Below are positions 36,674 to 45,608 of a stretch of DNA of 64,000 nt, one piece after another. The translations under genes and the position numbers were made by a program. The notes under the pieces are model-generated. The model worked only from the letters and a program-made list of their open reading frames with translations, ran no database searches and was not told the origin of the DNA. Source of the DNA: Flavilitoribacter nigricans DSM 23189 = NBRC 102662. Lineage in GTDB: Bacteria > Bacteroidota > Bacteroidia > Chitinophagales > Saprospiraceae. The stretch spans positions 54,138 to 118,137 of the forward strand of contig NZ_PDUD01000041.1 in the NCBI RefSeq assembly GCF_002646595.1. The letters run 5' to 3'. How positions within the stretch are numbered: position 1 is the first letter of the stretch; every line of letters starts with the position of its first letter.

Positions 36674-38113
36674 ATGAACCGCACTAAAAACACCTTACTG
36701 GCCGTACTGCTGCTAGCGGCTTATTCTCTCACGGGCCAGCCAGTGGAAACGATCGACATCGGTTCGGAACGCCAATTGCTTGTGGACCACTATCTGATTG
36801 ACACCCTGGACGAGGTGGCTCTAAAGCTCCACGAGCCGCAGGATATGGGTCCGGTGATGTATTTTGACCGCCCCTGGGAAGGGCAGTTCAGCGCTTACTG
36901 TACCGTGATCAGGGATGGGGACCTGTTCCGGGCCTATTACCGGGGGCTGCCGGTCAGCGGCCGGGACGGCAGCACCAACGAAGTCACCTGCTACGCCGAA
37001 TCCGACGACGGGATCAACTGGCGGAAACCATCCCTGGAATTATTCGATGTACATGAGACTAAAGCCAACAATGTCATTCTGGCCAATGCGGCGCCGGTTA
37101 CCCATAATTTTAGTCCGTTCCTGGATACCCGACCGGGCGTGCCGGTCGAGGAAAAGTACAAAGCCCTCGGCGGTACGGTTGAAAGCGGACTGATCGCCTA
37201 TCACTCCCCCGACGGCATCCACTGGAAAAAAGTACAGGAAGCTCCGGTGATCACCGACGGTATGTTCGACTCCCAAAATGTAGCCTTCTGGTCGGAATCC
37301 GAAAAAAAGTACGTCGCCTACGTTCGGGTGTGGACCGGAAACGGTTATTCGGGTTATCGTTCCGTCGGACGAACGACCTCCGATGATTTTATCCACTGGA
37401 GTGAAACCACTCCGATGACTTTTGGCGACACTCCACTGCAGCATCTGTATACCAACCAGACGCACCCGTATTTCCGGGCGCCGCAGATCTACATCTCCAT
37501 TGCGGCCCGCTTTATGCCCAACCGGCAGGTAGTAGACGAACAAAGTGCCGAAAAACTGGGCGTCAACCCGAAATACTACAAAGACTGCTCCGATGCGATC
37601 TTTATGACGAGTCGGGGAGAAACGGAATATGACCGTACCTTTCTGGAAAGTTTCATCCGTCCCGGAATAGGACTCGAAAACTGGGTTTCCCGCACCAACT
37701 ATCCCGCATTGAATGTCCTGCAAACGAGCCCGACCGAAATGTCCGTCTACGTCAATCAGGATTACGCCCAGCCCAGCGCTCACCTCCGGCGGTATGCTTT
37801 GCGACTGGATGGGTTTACCTCGGCTTCGGCCGGCTTTGACGGTGGGACAATGGTCACGCGGCCATTTACCTTCTCGGGCGAAGAGTTGTTCCTGAATTTT
37901 CGGACCTCAGCGGCCGGATCGATCCGGGCCTATATCGTAGATGCCGAAACGGGCAAGATCCTGGAAAGCTCTACTGAAATTATCGGTAATGAGATCGAAC
38001 GAGCGGTTAGTTGGGGCTCCTCCCGATCTCTCGGGCACCTGGCCGGCAAAGCCGTACGGCTTAAATTTGGGATGCAGGATGCCGATCTGTATTCCTTTCG
38101 TTTCGGGCAATGA
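36674..38113 (+). CDS. secreted beta-propeller glycoside hydrolase-like protein
   Basis: A 479-residue protein with a signal peptide (LLAVLLLAAYSLTGQP). The body reads like a five-bladed propeller of the GH32/GH43/GH-J type (YFDRPWEGQFSAYCTVIRDG, CYAESDDGINWRKP, SPDGIHWKKVQEAP), with a C-terminal beta-sandwich (SGEELFLNFRTSAAGSIRAY). No catalytic residue set can be assigned by eye, so the activity is unknown. It begins 3 nt after the upstream stop codon and is translationally coupled to the sugar dehydrogenase fusion. Similar proteins are common in Planctomycetes and marine Bacteroidota alongside sulfatases. Confidence 0.75.
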   Translation: MNRTKNTLLAVLLLAAYSLTGQPVETIDIGSERQLLVDHYLIDTLDEVALKLHEPQDMGPVMYFDRPWEGQFSAYCTVIRDGDLFRAYYRGLPVSGRDGSTNEVTCYAESDDGINWRKPSLELFDVHETKANNVILANAAPVTHNFSPFLDTRPGVPVEEKYKALGGTVESGLIAYHSPDGIHWKKVQEAPVITDGMFDSQNVAFWSESEKKYVAYVRVWTGNGYSGYRSVGRTTSDDFIHWSETTPMTFGDTPLQHLYTNQTHPYFRAPQIYISIAARFMPNRQVVDEQSAEKLGVNPKYYKDCSDAIFMTSRGETEYDRTFLESFIRPGIGLENWVSRTNYPALNVLQTSPTEMSVYVNQDYAQPSAHLRRYALRLDGFTSASAGFDGGTMVTRPFTFSGEELFLNFRTSAAGSIRAYIVDAETGKILESSTEIIGNEIERAVSWGSSRSLGHLAGKAVRLKFGMQDADLYSFRFGQ

Positions 38114-38157
38114 TAACGACCTGTTTCGGACCGACGAAACCAAGTAAATATTAAACC

Positions 38158-38868
38158 ATGTCCAGATTGAGATCTCCCTTGTTCCCGCTACTGATCACGT
38201 TGCTTACCCTTAGTTTTAGCTGCAAGGAAAAGAAAAAGATCACGCTGGCCTGCGTGGGCGACAGTATTACCTTCGGCGCGCGCCTGGATGATCCGGATAG
38301 CGATTCCTATCCCGCTCAATTGCAGCAACTGATGGGAGAACGTTATCAGGTTGTGAATCTGGGAGTGGGTGGCTGCACCCTGTTGCGTAAGGGCCGCCCC
38401 ACGGTCTGGGATCAGTTGGACCGGATCCGGGAAACTGCACCGGATATGGTAGTAATCAGCCTGGGCACCAATGATACCTGCGGGATGGGTACCTGCGGCG
38501 ATCGCAAGTGTTGGGAATACAAAGACGAATACCGGGGCGATTACCTGGACCTGATCGATACTTTACGGGCCCTGCCGACCCAGCCCCGGATCTGGATCGC
38601 GGCCCCTTCCCCGATGGTGCTGGAAACGCCGGGTTTGAGTGCGGAACGCCGGGCCGGACTGTCCGTTCGCAAACCCCGTCTGCAGGAATTGATCCAAACC
38701 GTGAAGGAGATCGCCCAAACCAATCAGCTCGGCTTTATCGACCTGAATACACCGCTGGATCACCGGCCAGAACTGTTTACCGAAGAGGATGGGGTACACC
38801 CTAATCAAGCCGGTTACCGGGCCATTGCGGAATTGGTATACGGGGCTATTCGGGGGAAGCAGCCGTAG
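38158..38868 (+). CDS. SGNH/GDSL-family esterase, lipoprotein
   Basis: A 236-residue protein with a lipoprotein signal (TLLTLSFSC, Cys22). Block I ACVGDSITFG carries the catalytic Ser36, block III is VISLGTNDT, and block V EEDGVHPNQAGY carries Asp211 and His214. The family hydrolyses acetyl or other acyl esters on sugars and lipids. In this setting, an O-acetyl polysaccharide is a reasonable substrate, though not proven. It is the last gene of the plus-strand operon that starts with the sulfatases. A T-rich stretch (GGGATTTTTTTTC) follows. Confidence 0.88.
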   Translation: MSRLRSPLFPLLITLLTLSFSCKEKKKITLACVGDSITFGARLDDPDSDSYPAQLQQLMGERYQVVNLGVGGCTLLRKGRPTVWDQLDRIRETAPDMVVISLGTNDTCGMGTCGDRKCWEYKDEYRGDYLDLIDTLRALPTQPRIWIAAPSPMVLETPGLSAERRAGLSVRKPRLQELIQTVKEIAQTNQLGFIDLNTPLDHRPELFTEEDGVHPNQAGYRAIAELVYGAIRGKQP

Positions 38869-38949
38869 ACGGGATTTTTTTTCTTAGCTAATCGGATGCC
38901 GGTATTTCAATAATACTTGAGATTATGGTTTGGAACCATTTACCAACTA

Positions 38950-40524
38950 TCATTCAACCCTGATCTGGTTTCCCGGCGCGTACAAACCATTTATAAAATC
39001 TCCATCACAGGCTTCCAGCAATCGCTGTTTAAGTTCATGCAAGCGGTCCGGGTATTGGGCGGACAAGTCGTGTTCCTCCCGGTAATCATCGGGCAGGTAA
39101 TACAGCTCAAAGACATCTTTAGAGAGGTAGGTCCTCAGTTTCCAGCCGTCTTTGGTCAGTAGGGTAGGACCGCGGAAGGAAGCGTAGACCACAAAGTCGT
39201 GTTCGGCAACGGGCTGTGTTCCGATCAATTCGTTGTAAAAAGAGCGTCCGTCGGTCTGAATATTACCTGCAAAACCCGTAATGTCCGCCACCGTAGCCAG
39301 CAGATCATAGTTGGCTACCAGGCGGTCACTTACGCTTCCCGGACTGACCTTTTGTGGCCAGCGGATGATCAACGGAACTTCGATGCCGCCTTCGAGATTA
39401 CTCCGTTTTAGACCGGCCCGGCCATTATTGCCGTTGAAAACATCACCGGCCGCATCACTGTAGTATTTTCCATTGAGATCATCAAAAAGTTCTCCGGTCT
39501 CCATGTTCCGATAGGGCTTGGTAATGCGCCCCTCCTTCGCGTAGTAGATCTCGTGCCCGTTATCGGAGGTGAAGATCACGATGGTATGGTCATCAAGCTT
39601 TAGCTTTTGCAACTGATCCATGATCCGGCCCACATTATCATCCAGCATTTTGACCATGGAGGCATACTCCTTTTCAATTTCGGTCAGCCGGTCATCATCT
39701 TTAAAATCGGCATGTACCTCCGGAATAGCGACGGGGCCGTGGGGCAGCTGGGTGGGGAAGTACAGAAAAAACGGACGATCCCGATGGTCGGCAATAAATT
39801 GCAGGACGCTGTCCATAAACAGGTTTTGGGAGTAGACGTCTTTGCCTTCCCTATTCCAGCGTTCGGCGTAGGCCGCGGGCGTTTCCGGCTCCAAGGATTT
39901 ACCGCAATTGACCAGGGTATTCCCCTCGATCTCCACCAATTCATTGTCACTAAATAAAAAAGGCGGATAAAATCCGTGGGCCCGGACGTGATCCATATAG
40001 CCGAAATAGTGATCCCAGCCGTGGCGGGTCAACTGATCGTGGGTGGTAGCAAATCCCCAGTCCAGCTTTCCGAACTGTGCCGTCCGGTATCCCGCTTTTT
40101 GTGCGATCTCCGCCAGAAAGATCTGGTTTTCCGGTATAGGAGATAATTTATCGTTGATCTTCTTTTCAATTTCTTCGCGGGTAGCTTCTCCCGTACTGAT
40201 CTGCTCGTAAATGCGCGCGCTGGTGATCTCAAAACCTGCGGCGTGGCAGTCGTGCAATCCGGACAGGAGCGCAGCGCGGGCCGGCGCACACAACATACAC
40301 GAGTGAGCATTGCGGAAGCGCAGGCCTTCGGCGGCCAGTTGATCGATATGGGGCGTTTGGATGATCTCCTGCCCTTCGTGACTCAGCAGGCCTTTTCCCA
40401 GATCATCGGCGTAGATGAGAATAATATTCGGCTGTTGGGGTACGGCCGGTCCGGTCGCACTTACACCGCAGCCGCTACCCAGTGTAAGTACCAGCAGTAT
40501 CCATGGTAAGAGATAACTAACCAT
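38950..40524 (-). CDS. type I sulfatase of the PSD1/DUF1501 operon, lipoprotein
   Basis: A 524-residue sulfatase with a lipoprotein signal (LVLTLGSGC, Cys19). The signature is SCMLCAPARAALLSGL, with the formylglycine Cys at C79 (core CAPAR). IYADDLGKGLL and FTSDNGHE bind the metal. An upstream ATG at 40671 overlaps the preceding stop codon by one base (TGATG) and would add 49 residues without a signal character before the true signal, so ATG 40524 is preferred. Ribosome coupling from the upper start is still possible. This is the third gene of the minus-strand operon with DUF1501 and PSD1 proteins. Confidence 0.9.
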   Translation of the reverse strand: MVSYLLPWILLVLTLGSGCGVSATGPAVPQQPNIILIYADDLGKGLLSHEGQEIIQTPHIDQLAAEGLRFRNAHSCMLCAPARAALLSGLHDCHAAGFEITSARIYEQISTGEATREEIEKKINDKLSPIPENQIFLAEIAQKAGYRTAQFGKLDWGFATTHDQLTRHGWDHYFGYMDHVRAHGFYPPFLFSDNELVEIEGNTLVNCGKSLEPETPAAYAERWNREGKDVYSQNLFMDSVLQFIADHRDRPFFLYFPTQLPHGPVAIPEVHADFKDDDRLTEIEKEYASMVKMLDDNVGRIMDQLQKLKLDDHTIVIFTSDNGHEIYYAKEGRITKPYRNMETGELFDDLNGKYYSDAAGDVFNGNNGRAGLKRSNLEGGIEVPLIIRWPQKVSPGSVSDRLVANYDLLATVADITGFAGNIQTDGRSFYNELIGTQPVAEHDFVVYASFRGPTLLTKDGWKLRTYLSKDVFELYYLPDDYREEHDLSAQYPDRLHELKQRLLEACDGDFINGLYAPGNQIRVE

Positions 40525-40670
40525 CGATACAGCATTTAAAAGCCCCTGAAATCCATTAGGGTAAAATTTTAGTCCGCCGGATGCAGTGCTGCACCTCTTT
40601 CCGATGGCAGCGGCCCAGTGACCGGCTGCGACTTTAGGCTCATTCAATGTAATGTCTTCTATCCGTTCCA

Positions 40671-42119
40671 TCAGGCAACAATTCCCTGCACTACTTTCCC
40701 GTGCACATCCGTGAGCCGGTACCGTCGTCCCTGGTGTTTAAACGTCAATCGCTCGTGATCCACTCCCAGGAGGTACATCAGCGTCGCCTGGAGATCGTGC
40801 ACGTGGACGGGATCCTGGGCGATGTTGTATCCGAAGTCATCCGTCCGCCCGTAAGTCAGTCCCTGTTTGATGCCGCCACCCGCCATCCAGATGGTAAAAC
40901 AGCGCGGATGGTGATCCCGACCGAAGCTGTCGATGGTGCGTCGTCCCTGCGAATAGTTGGTGCGTCCAAACTCTCCACCCCAGATCACCAGGGTATCGTC
41001 GAGGAGGCCCCGTTGCTTCAGATCTATGATCAGTGCGGCCGACGCCTGATCCACGCTGTTGGCCAGTCGCCGGATCTGCCGCGGCAGATTACCGTGCTGG
41101 TCCCAGCCCTGATGGTACAACTGGATGAACTTTACGTTCCTTTCCGCCAGTCGCCGGGCCAGCAGACAGTTGGCCGCGTAGGTGCCGGGGATCCGGGCCT
41201 CCGGACCGTAGAGGTCGAAGATATAATCCGGTTCGTTCTGAATATCCATGGTTTCCGGCACGGAAGTCTGCATCCGATAGGCCATCTCGTACTGCGCGAT
41301 CTGACTTTGCAATTCCGGATTGCGGGTGCGTTCCAATTCCATTTGGTGCATCTTTTCCAGATAAGCCAGCTGGCGCTTGCGATCCTGGCGGTCAATTCCC
41401 GGCGGATTGGACAGAAAAAGTACCGGATCACTGCCCGAGCGGAACTGAACGCCCTGGTGAAAGGAAGGAAGGAAACCATTACCCCACAATCGTGAATACA
41501 GCGGCTGGGACCCACCCCGTCCTTCGGAGAGTAGGACACAGAAACTGGGCAGGTTCTCATTTTCACTACCCAGGCCATAGCTGATCCAGGAGCCGATACA
41601 GGGACGTCCGGCCTGCTGGGAACCCGTTTGAAAGAAAGTGATCGCCGGGTCGTGATTGATCGCCTCGGTGTACATCGACTTGACGAAACAGATCTCATCC
41701 GAGATCCGGGCAATATGGGGTAGCAGCTCACTTACCCAGGCTCCGGATTGTCCATGTTGCGCAAACCCGAACGGTGATCCGACCATGGGGAAGGACTTCT
41801 GGCCGGAAGTCATACCCGTCAGGCGCTGTCCCTGACGCACCGATTCCGGCAGTTCTTCGCCGTCTCTTTCGGTCAGCAATGGTTTGTGATCGTACAGATC
41901 CATCTGGGAAGGGCCTCCACTCTGAAATAAATAGATCACCCGCTTCGCGCGCGGGACAAAGTGCAATTGCCCAAGGATGCCGTTGCCCGGGTCCGGACCG
42001 GCCGGCAGACCGGCAGATTGCAGCAACGATCCGAGTGCGGCTGCCCCCAGTCCGAGGCTCGTGGTATTGAGAAAATCCCGGCGGGTATACTGTTTTCTGT
42101 ATTGGTGACAATCACTCAT
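40671..42119 (-). CDS. DUF1501 protein, Tat-exported
   Basis: A 482-residue protein with a twin-arginine signal (YTRRDFLNTTSLGLGAA, R13R14). The body carries the DUF1501 features SGGPSQMDLYDHK, NHDPAITFFQTGSQ, WGGEFGRTNYSQGRR and GRDHHPRCFTIWMAGGG, which place it in the alkaline-phosphatase/sulfatase superfamily fold. The activity of DUF1501 proteins is not established. The gene starts 9 nt after the PSD1 gene, with which DUF1501 is almost always paired in Planctomycetes, and its stop overlaps the possible upper start of the sulfatase gene. The three form one operon. Confidence 0.92.
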   Translation of the reverse strand: MSDCHQYRKQYTRRDFLNTTSLGLGAAALGSLLQSAGLPAGPDPGNGILGQLHFVPRAKRVIYLFQSGGPSQMDLYDHKPLLTERDGEELPESVRQGQRLTGMTSGQKSFPMVGSPFGFAQHGQSGAWVSELLPHIARISDEICFVKSMYTEAINHDPAITFFQTGSQQAGRPCIGSWISYGLGSENENLPSFCVLLSEGRGGSQPLYSRLWGNGFLPSFHQGVQFRSGSDPVLFLSNPPGIDRQDRKRQLAYLEKMHQMELERTRNPELQSQIAQYEMAYRMQTSVPETMDIQNEPDYIFDLYGPEARIPGTYAANCLLARRLAERNVKFIQLYHQGWDQHGNLPRQIRRLANSVDQASAALIIDLKQRGLLDDTLVIWGGEFGRTNYSQGRRTIDSFGRDHHPRCFTIWMAGGGIKQGLTYGRTDDFGYNIAQDPVHVHDLQATLMYLLGVDHERLTFKHQGRRYRLTDVHGKVVQGIVA

Positions 42120-42128
42120 TTGCTTCGT

Positions 42129-45100
42129 TCACTTTTTGGTGTAGACTTCATCGTAGTTCATCATAATATTGGCGACCACCGTACCGGCGGCTACTTCGGC
42201 CGGCACCAGAGCAATATTCCGGGGATGATCACCGACCTGCAGCAAGGCTTCGGCCGCCGCCGGATCCGCCCGGAAACGTTGCAGTTCTTCTTCGTAAAGG
42301 TCCAACATCAGTTGTTGCTCTTCCGGCAGGAGGTGCCGGCTGGTTAACAACCGAAATCCGAAATCCAGTTGTTCATCGAGCGCAGATCCCCCCTGGCGCA
42401 ACATGCGCTCGGCCAGCATGCGCGCCGCTTCGATCATTTGGGGTTCATTCAGCAGCAGCAATGATTGCAGGGGAGTACTCGTCTTTTGCCGGCGAACGAC
42501 ACAAAACGCCCGGTCGGGCGCATCGAGGACCGTCATGGTGGGCGGCGGAGCCGTCCGGCGGATGAAGGTATACAGGCTGCGCCGGTACAGATCCTTACCC
42601 CGGTCCGCCTTGTAATCTACCAACAGGCGCGAAAAATGGGTTTTGCTCCAGAGATCGTCCGGCTGGTAAGTCTTTACACTGGGGCCGCCGATCTCCGCTA
42701 CCAGCAGGCCACTGGCCAGCAATGCATTGTCGCGGATCATTTCCGCCGATAGTCGGAAGGCCGGTCCCCGGGTGAGCAGTTCGTTTGCGGGGTCCCGTTG
42801 CCGGATCTCCGGATCCACCTCCGAGGACTGGCGGTAGGTGGCCGAGGTGACGATCGTGCGGACCAGAGCCTTCAGGTCCCAGTTCGATTGCCGAAAATGG
42901 ATGGCCAGCCAATCCAGCAATTCCGGGTGGCTGGGTAGTGCCCCCTGATTGCCGAGATCTTCCAGGGTATGGACGATACCCCGGCCGAAAAACAGATGCC
43001 AATAGCGGTTGACCAGTACCCGGGTGGTAAGCGGATGCTCCGGACTCAGCAGCCATCGGGCCAGGCCCAGCCGATTACGCTCCAAAGTATCGGAAAAAGT
43101 CAATACGGCTGCGGGAGTGCCCGGCAGGACCCGCTCCGTCGGCGCATCGTAAAGACCACGATCCAATACGTAAGTCGGGCGGGGCGGGTCCATTTCCCGC
43201 ATCACCATGATCTCCGGAAACGTGTCGATCGCGGCGTGTTCCCTGTTTCTCAGCGCCGTCAGTTCCTGCCGGAGGTGCAGATATTGGGTATCCCGGCGTT
43301 GCAACTGATGCAGTCCGAGTCGTTTTTTTTCAGCCGGAGTGCGTTCCGCCAGGGAAGGAGCTTTGTAATCCGGGTGGGCGAGGTGAAACACCTCCTCCGC
43401 AGTCAGATCACGCTGGTAAATGCGGATCTCATCGACCGCTCCCTGAAACAGGCCGAGATCCAGATCACTTTGATAACTGCGGCCTACCCGCAGCGGGTAG
43501 GGCAGAACCTTGAGGGTATCATTGATGGTGCGGATACTCTTGTAGAGCTGGTCATAGCGAGTTCTGGTGGCCAGTTGTTCTCCGTTGCGGTAAAGCTTTA
43601 TCCCGGCAGCCCGACTGGAACCGTCGTAGGTGAAAGACAAATGACTCCATTCGTTCACCCGAATGCTATCCAGCGCATAGATTTCCAGCCGATGATCCGG
43701 CGGATTGTGCGTAAGCCGCACACTGGGTCGGTTCAGACTATCCAGGAAAAGCTCATAACCCCGCCAGTGCGAATTCTTGCCTCCGGCATTACCGATGATC
43801 GAGGCGTAATCTTCCCGCAGCTCCGGTCGTACCCAGACACTGATGGAAAAAGGATCAGTGCGTTCAAAATCGCCCTGCCCGGGCAGGCTCAGCCAGTCAA
43901 AGGTATCATCGAAGCGGAGCGCCTGCCCGAACTTGCCCGCTACGCGCTCCACGCCTTTCCCGGCGCGTGCCTCCGGACCGCGTCCGGCTGCGTTAGGACA
44001 ACAGTTTGCCTCCGGTTGATCCAGCGAATAATAGCCGGTCAGATCAGTAAGAAGATCCTCCCGATCAAAGTGATTCATCGCTTCCGCAGGATTAGCGATC
44101 GCCCGCTGCTGGTATTGTTGAAGTTCCGCCGATTTGGCATCGATGCGCTCCCGGATAAAAGTGATGACCTCATCCAGTTCATCACTAAGCAGGGGCATCG
44201 TTGGGGACGCCGCCCCGTCGTTGGAGACCATACCCAGTTCGTCGACATTATTGAAAAATGCGGATAGCTGATAAAACTCCTTTTGGGAAACGGGATCGTA
44301 TTTGTGGTCATGGCAGCGGGCGCACTCTACCGTCAGCCCCATAAAAGCCTTCGCCATGGTGGCGGTGCGATCCACCACATTTTCCACCCGGTACTCTTCC
44401 GGCACGATCCCGGACTCCGAATTGATGGGATTGTTCCGGTTAAAACCCGTAGCCAGTACCTGTTCCCGGGTTGCATTCGGCAGCAGATCGCCGGCCAGCT
44501 GCCAGGTAATAAACTGATCGTACGACAAATTCTCATTAAACGCTTTAATGACCCAGTCGCGCCAGGGCCACATCCGGCGAAATCCGTCTGCATGGAACCC
44601 ATGGGAATCCGCATAGCGGGCCACATCCAGCCAGTCCATCGCCATCCGTTCGCCGTAGTGCGGTGAGGCCAGTAAACGATCTACCAGTTTTTCGTAGGCC
44701 TTATCGGAATCATCGGCCAGGAAAGCATCGATCTCTTTGAGCGTGGGCGGTAGGCCGGTCAGATCAAAGGTCAATCGGCGGATCAGGGTGGTTTTATCCG
44801 CCGGTCTGGCCGGTTCCAGGCCCGCTTTTTCCAGTCGGGCCAGTACAAAGCGGTCGATGGGATTGCGCACCCAATCCGCTCGATCTACCGGTGGCAGCGC
44901 GGGTGCAGTAGGAGGGGAGAAGGACCAGTGCGTCTTATACGCCGCCCCCTGATCGATCCAGCGGATCAACACGGCCTTTTCGTACGCTGTTAGTTCTACC
45001 TTGAATTCGGGAGGCGGCATTTGCAGCTCCGGATCTGCGGACAGTATGCGGTGGTACAAGGTACTTTGTTTTACCTTGCCGGGCACGATGGCCCGCCCGC

Positions 45101-45356
45101 CACTTTCCAATACGGCGTAGGCCTGATCTGGACGATCCAGGTGGAGTCCGGCCTGCAATTTGTTCTCATCCGGACCGTGGCAGGCAAAGCACTTATCCGA
45201 CAGGATCGGCTTTACGTGAAAATTGAAATCGATCTCATCCGGAAGCTGCGCCAATACGTCATCGGTAAACGCATCCTCGACGTTTGTGCAACCGGTCAGG
45301 CCACAAAAACCACATATAAGGCCAAAAAGGCTGATCAGAAAAGAGGACTTCATCAA
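42129..45356 (-). CDS. PSD1-type cytochrome c/DUF1549/LamG/DUF1553 lipoprotein
   Basis: A 1075-residue lipoprotein (signal GLTGC, Cys23). Residues 45-110 are a Planctomycete-type cytochrome c domain with the haem motif CFACH at 56-60. DUF1549 covers about 165-370 (RNPIDRFVLARLEKAGL, MDWLDVARYADSHG). A LamG/concanavalin-like domain (about 450-660; LSFTYDGSSRAAGIKLYRNG) probably binds carbohydrate. DUF1553 covers about 770-1030 (NRYWHLFFGRGIVHTLEDLG). Function unknown, though it probably acts in extracellular redox metabolism of polysaccharides. It is the first gene of the minus-strand operon with DUF1501 and a sulfatase. Typical of Planctomycetes and less usual in Bacteroidota. Confidence 0.93.
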   Translation of the reverse strand: MMKSSFLISLFGLICGFCGLTGCTNVEDAFTDDVLAQLPDEIDFNFHVKPILSDKCFACHGPDENKLQAGLHLDRPDQAYAVLESGGRAIVPGKVKQSTLYHRILSADPELQMPPPEFKVELTAYEKAVLIRWIDQGAAYKTHWSFSPPTAPALPPVDRADWVRNPIDRFVLARLEKAGLEPARPADKTTLIRRLTFDLTGLPPTLKEIDAFLADDSDKAYEKLVDRLLASPHYGERMAMDWLDVARYADSHGFHADGFRRMWPWRDWVIKAFNENLSYDQFITWQLAGDLLPNATREQVLATGFNRNNPINSESGIVPEEYRVENVVDRTATMAKAFMGLTVECARCHDHKYDPVSQKEFYQLSAFFNNVDELGMVSNDGAASPTMPLLSDELDEVITFIRERIDAKSAELQQYQQRAIANPAEAMNHFDREDLLTDLTGYYSLDQPEANCCPNAAGRGPEARAGKGVERVAGKFGQALRFDDTFDWLSLPGQGDFERTDPFSISVWVRPELREDYASIIGNAGGKNSHWRGYELFLDSLNRPSVRLTHNPPDHRLEIYALDSIRVNEWSHLSFTYDGSSRAAGIKLYRNGEQLATRTRYDQLYKSIRTINDTLKVLPYPLRVGRSYQSDLDLGLFQGAVDEIRIYQRDLTAEEVFHLAHPDYKAPSLAERTPAEKKRLGLHQLQRRDTQYLHLRQELTALRNREHAAIDTFPEIMVMREMDPPRPTYVLDRGLYDAPTERVLPGTPAAVLTFSDTLERNRLGLARWLLSPEHPLTTRVLVNRYWHLFFGRGIVHTLEDLGNQGALPSHPELLDWLAIHFRQSNWDLKALVRTIVTSATYRQSSEVDPEIRQRDPANELLTRGPAFRLSAEMIRDNALLASGLLVAEIGGPSVKTYQPDDLWSKTHFSRLLVDYKADRGKDLYRRSLYTFIRRTAPPPTMTVLDAPDRAFCVVRRQKTSTPLQSLLLLNEPQMIEAARMLAERMLRQGGSALDEQLDFGFRLLTSRHLLPEEQQLMLDLYEEELQRFRADPAAAEALLQVGDHPRNIALVPAEVAAGTVVANIMMNYDEVYTKK

Positions 45357-45608
45357 TTTTCGGGTAGGTCTGTTTAAAATTGGATTCGATAGTTGAAGTT
45401 AAGGATAATTTGGCGGTTTTTACGTCTTCCTGCAAAGCCCATTTGGTAAGTTTATGACCCAGGTGGAGAGATCTACTAGATTTTTGCAACTGTATCCTGA
45501 TGTGCCCCAAGCTGAGTAGCCCCTGATTAACTCCTGCCGGATAAACACATTAACCGACAATCTTGATACCTTAACGAAAAATTGCGGACCAACAAACGAA
45601 AGCCAAGC

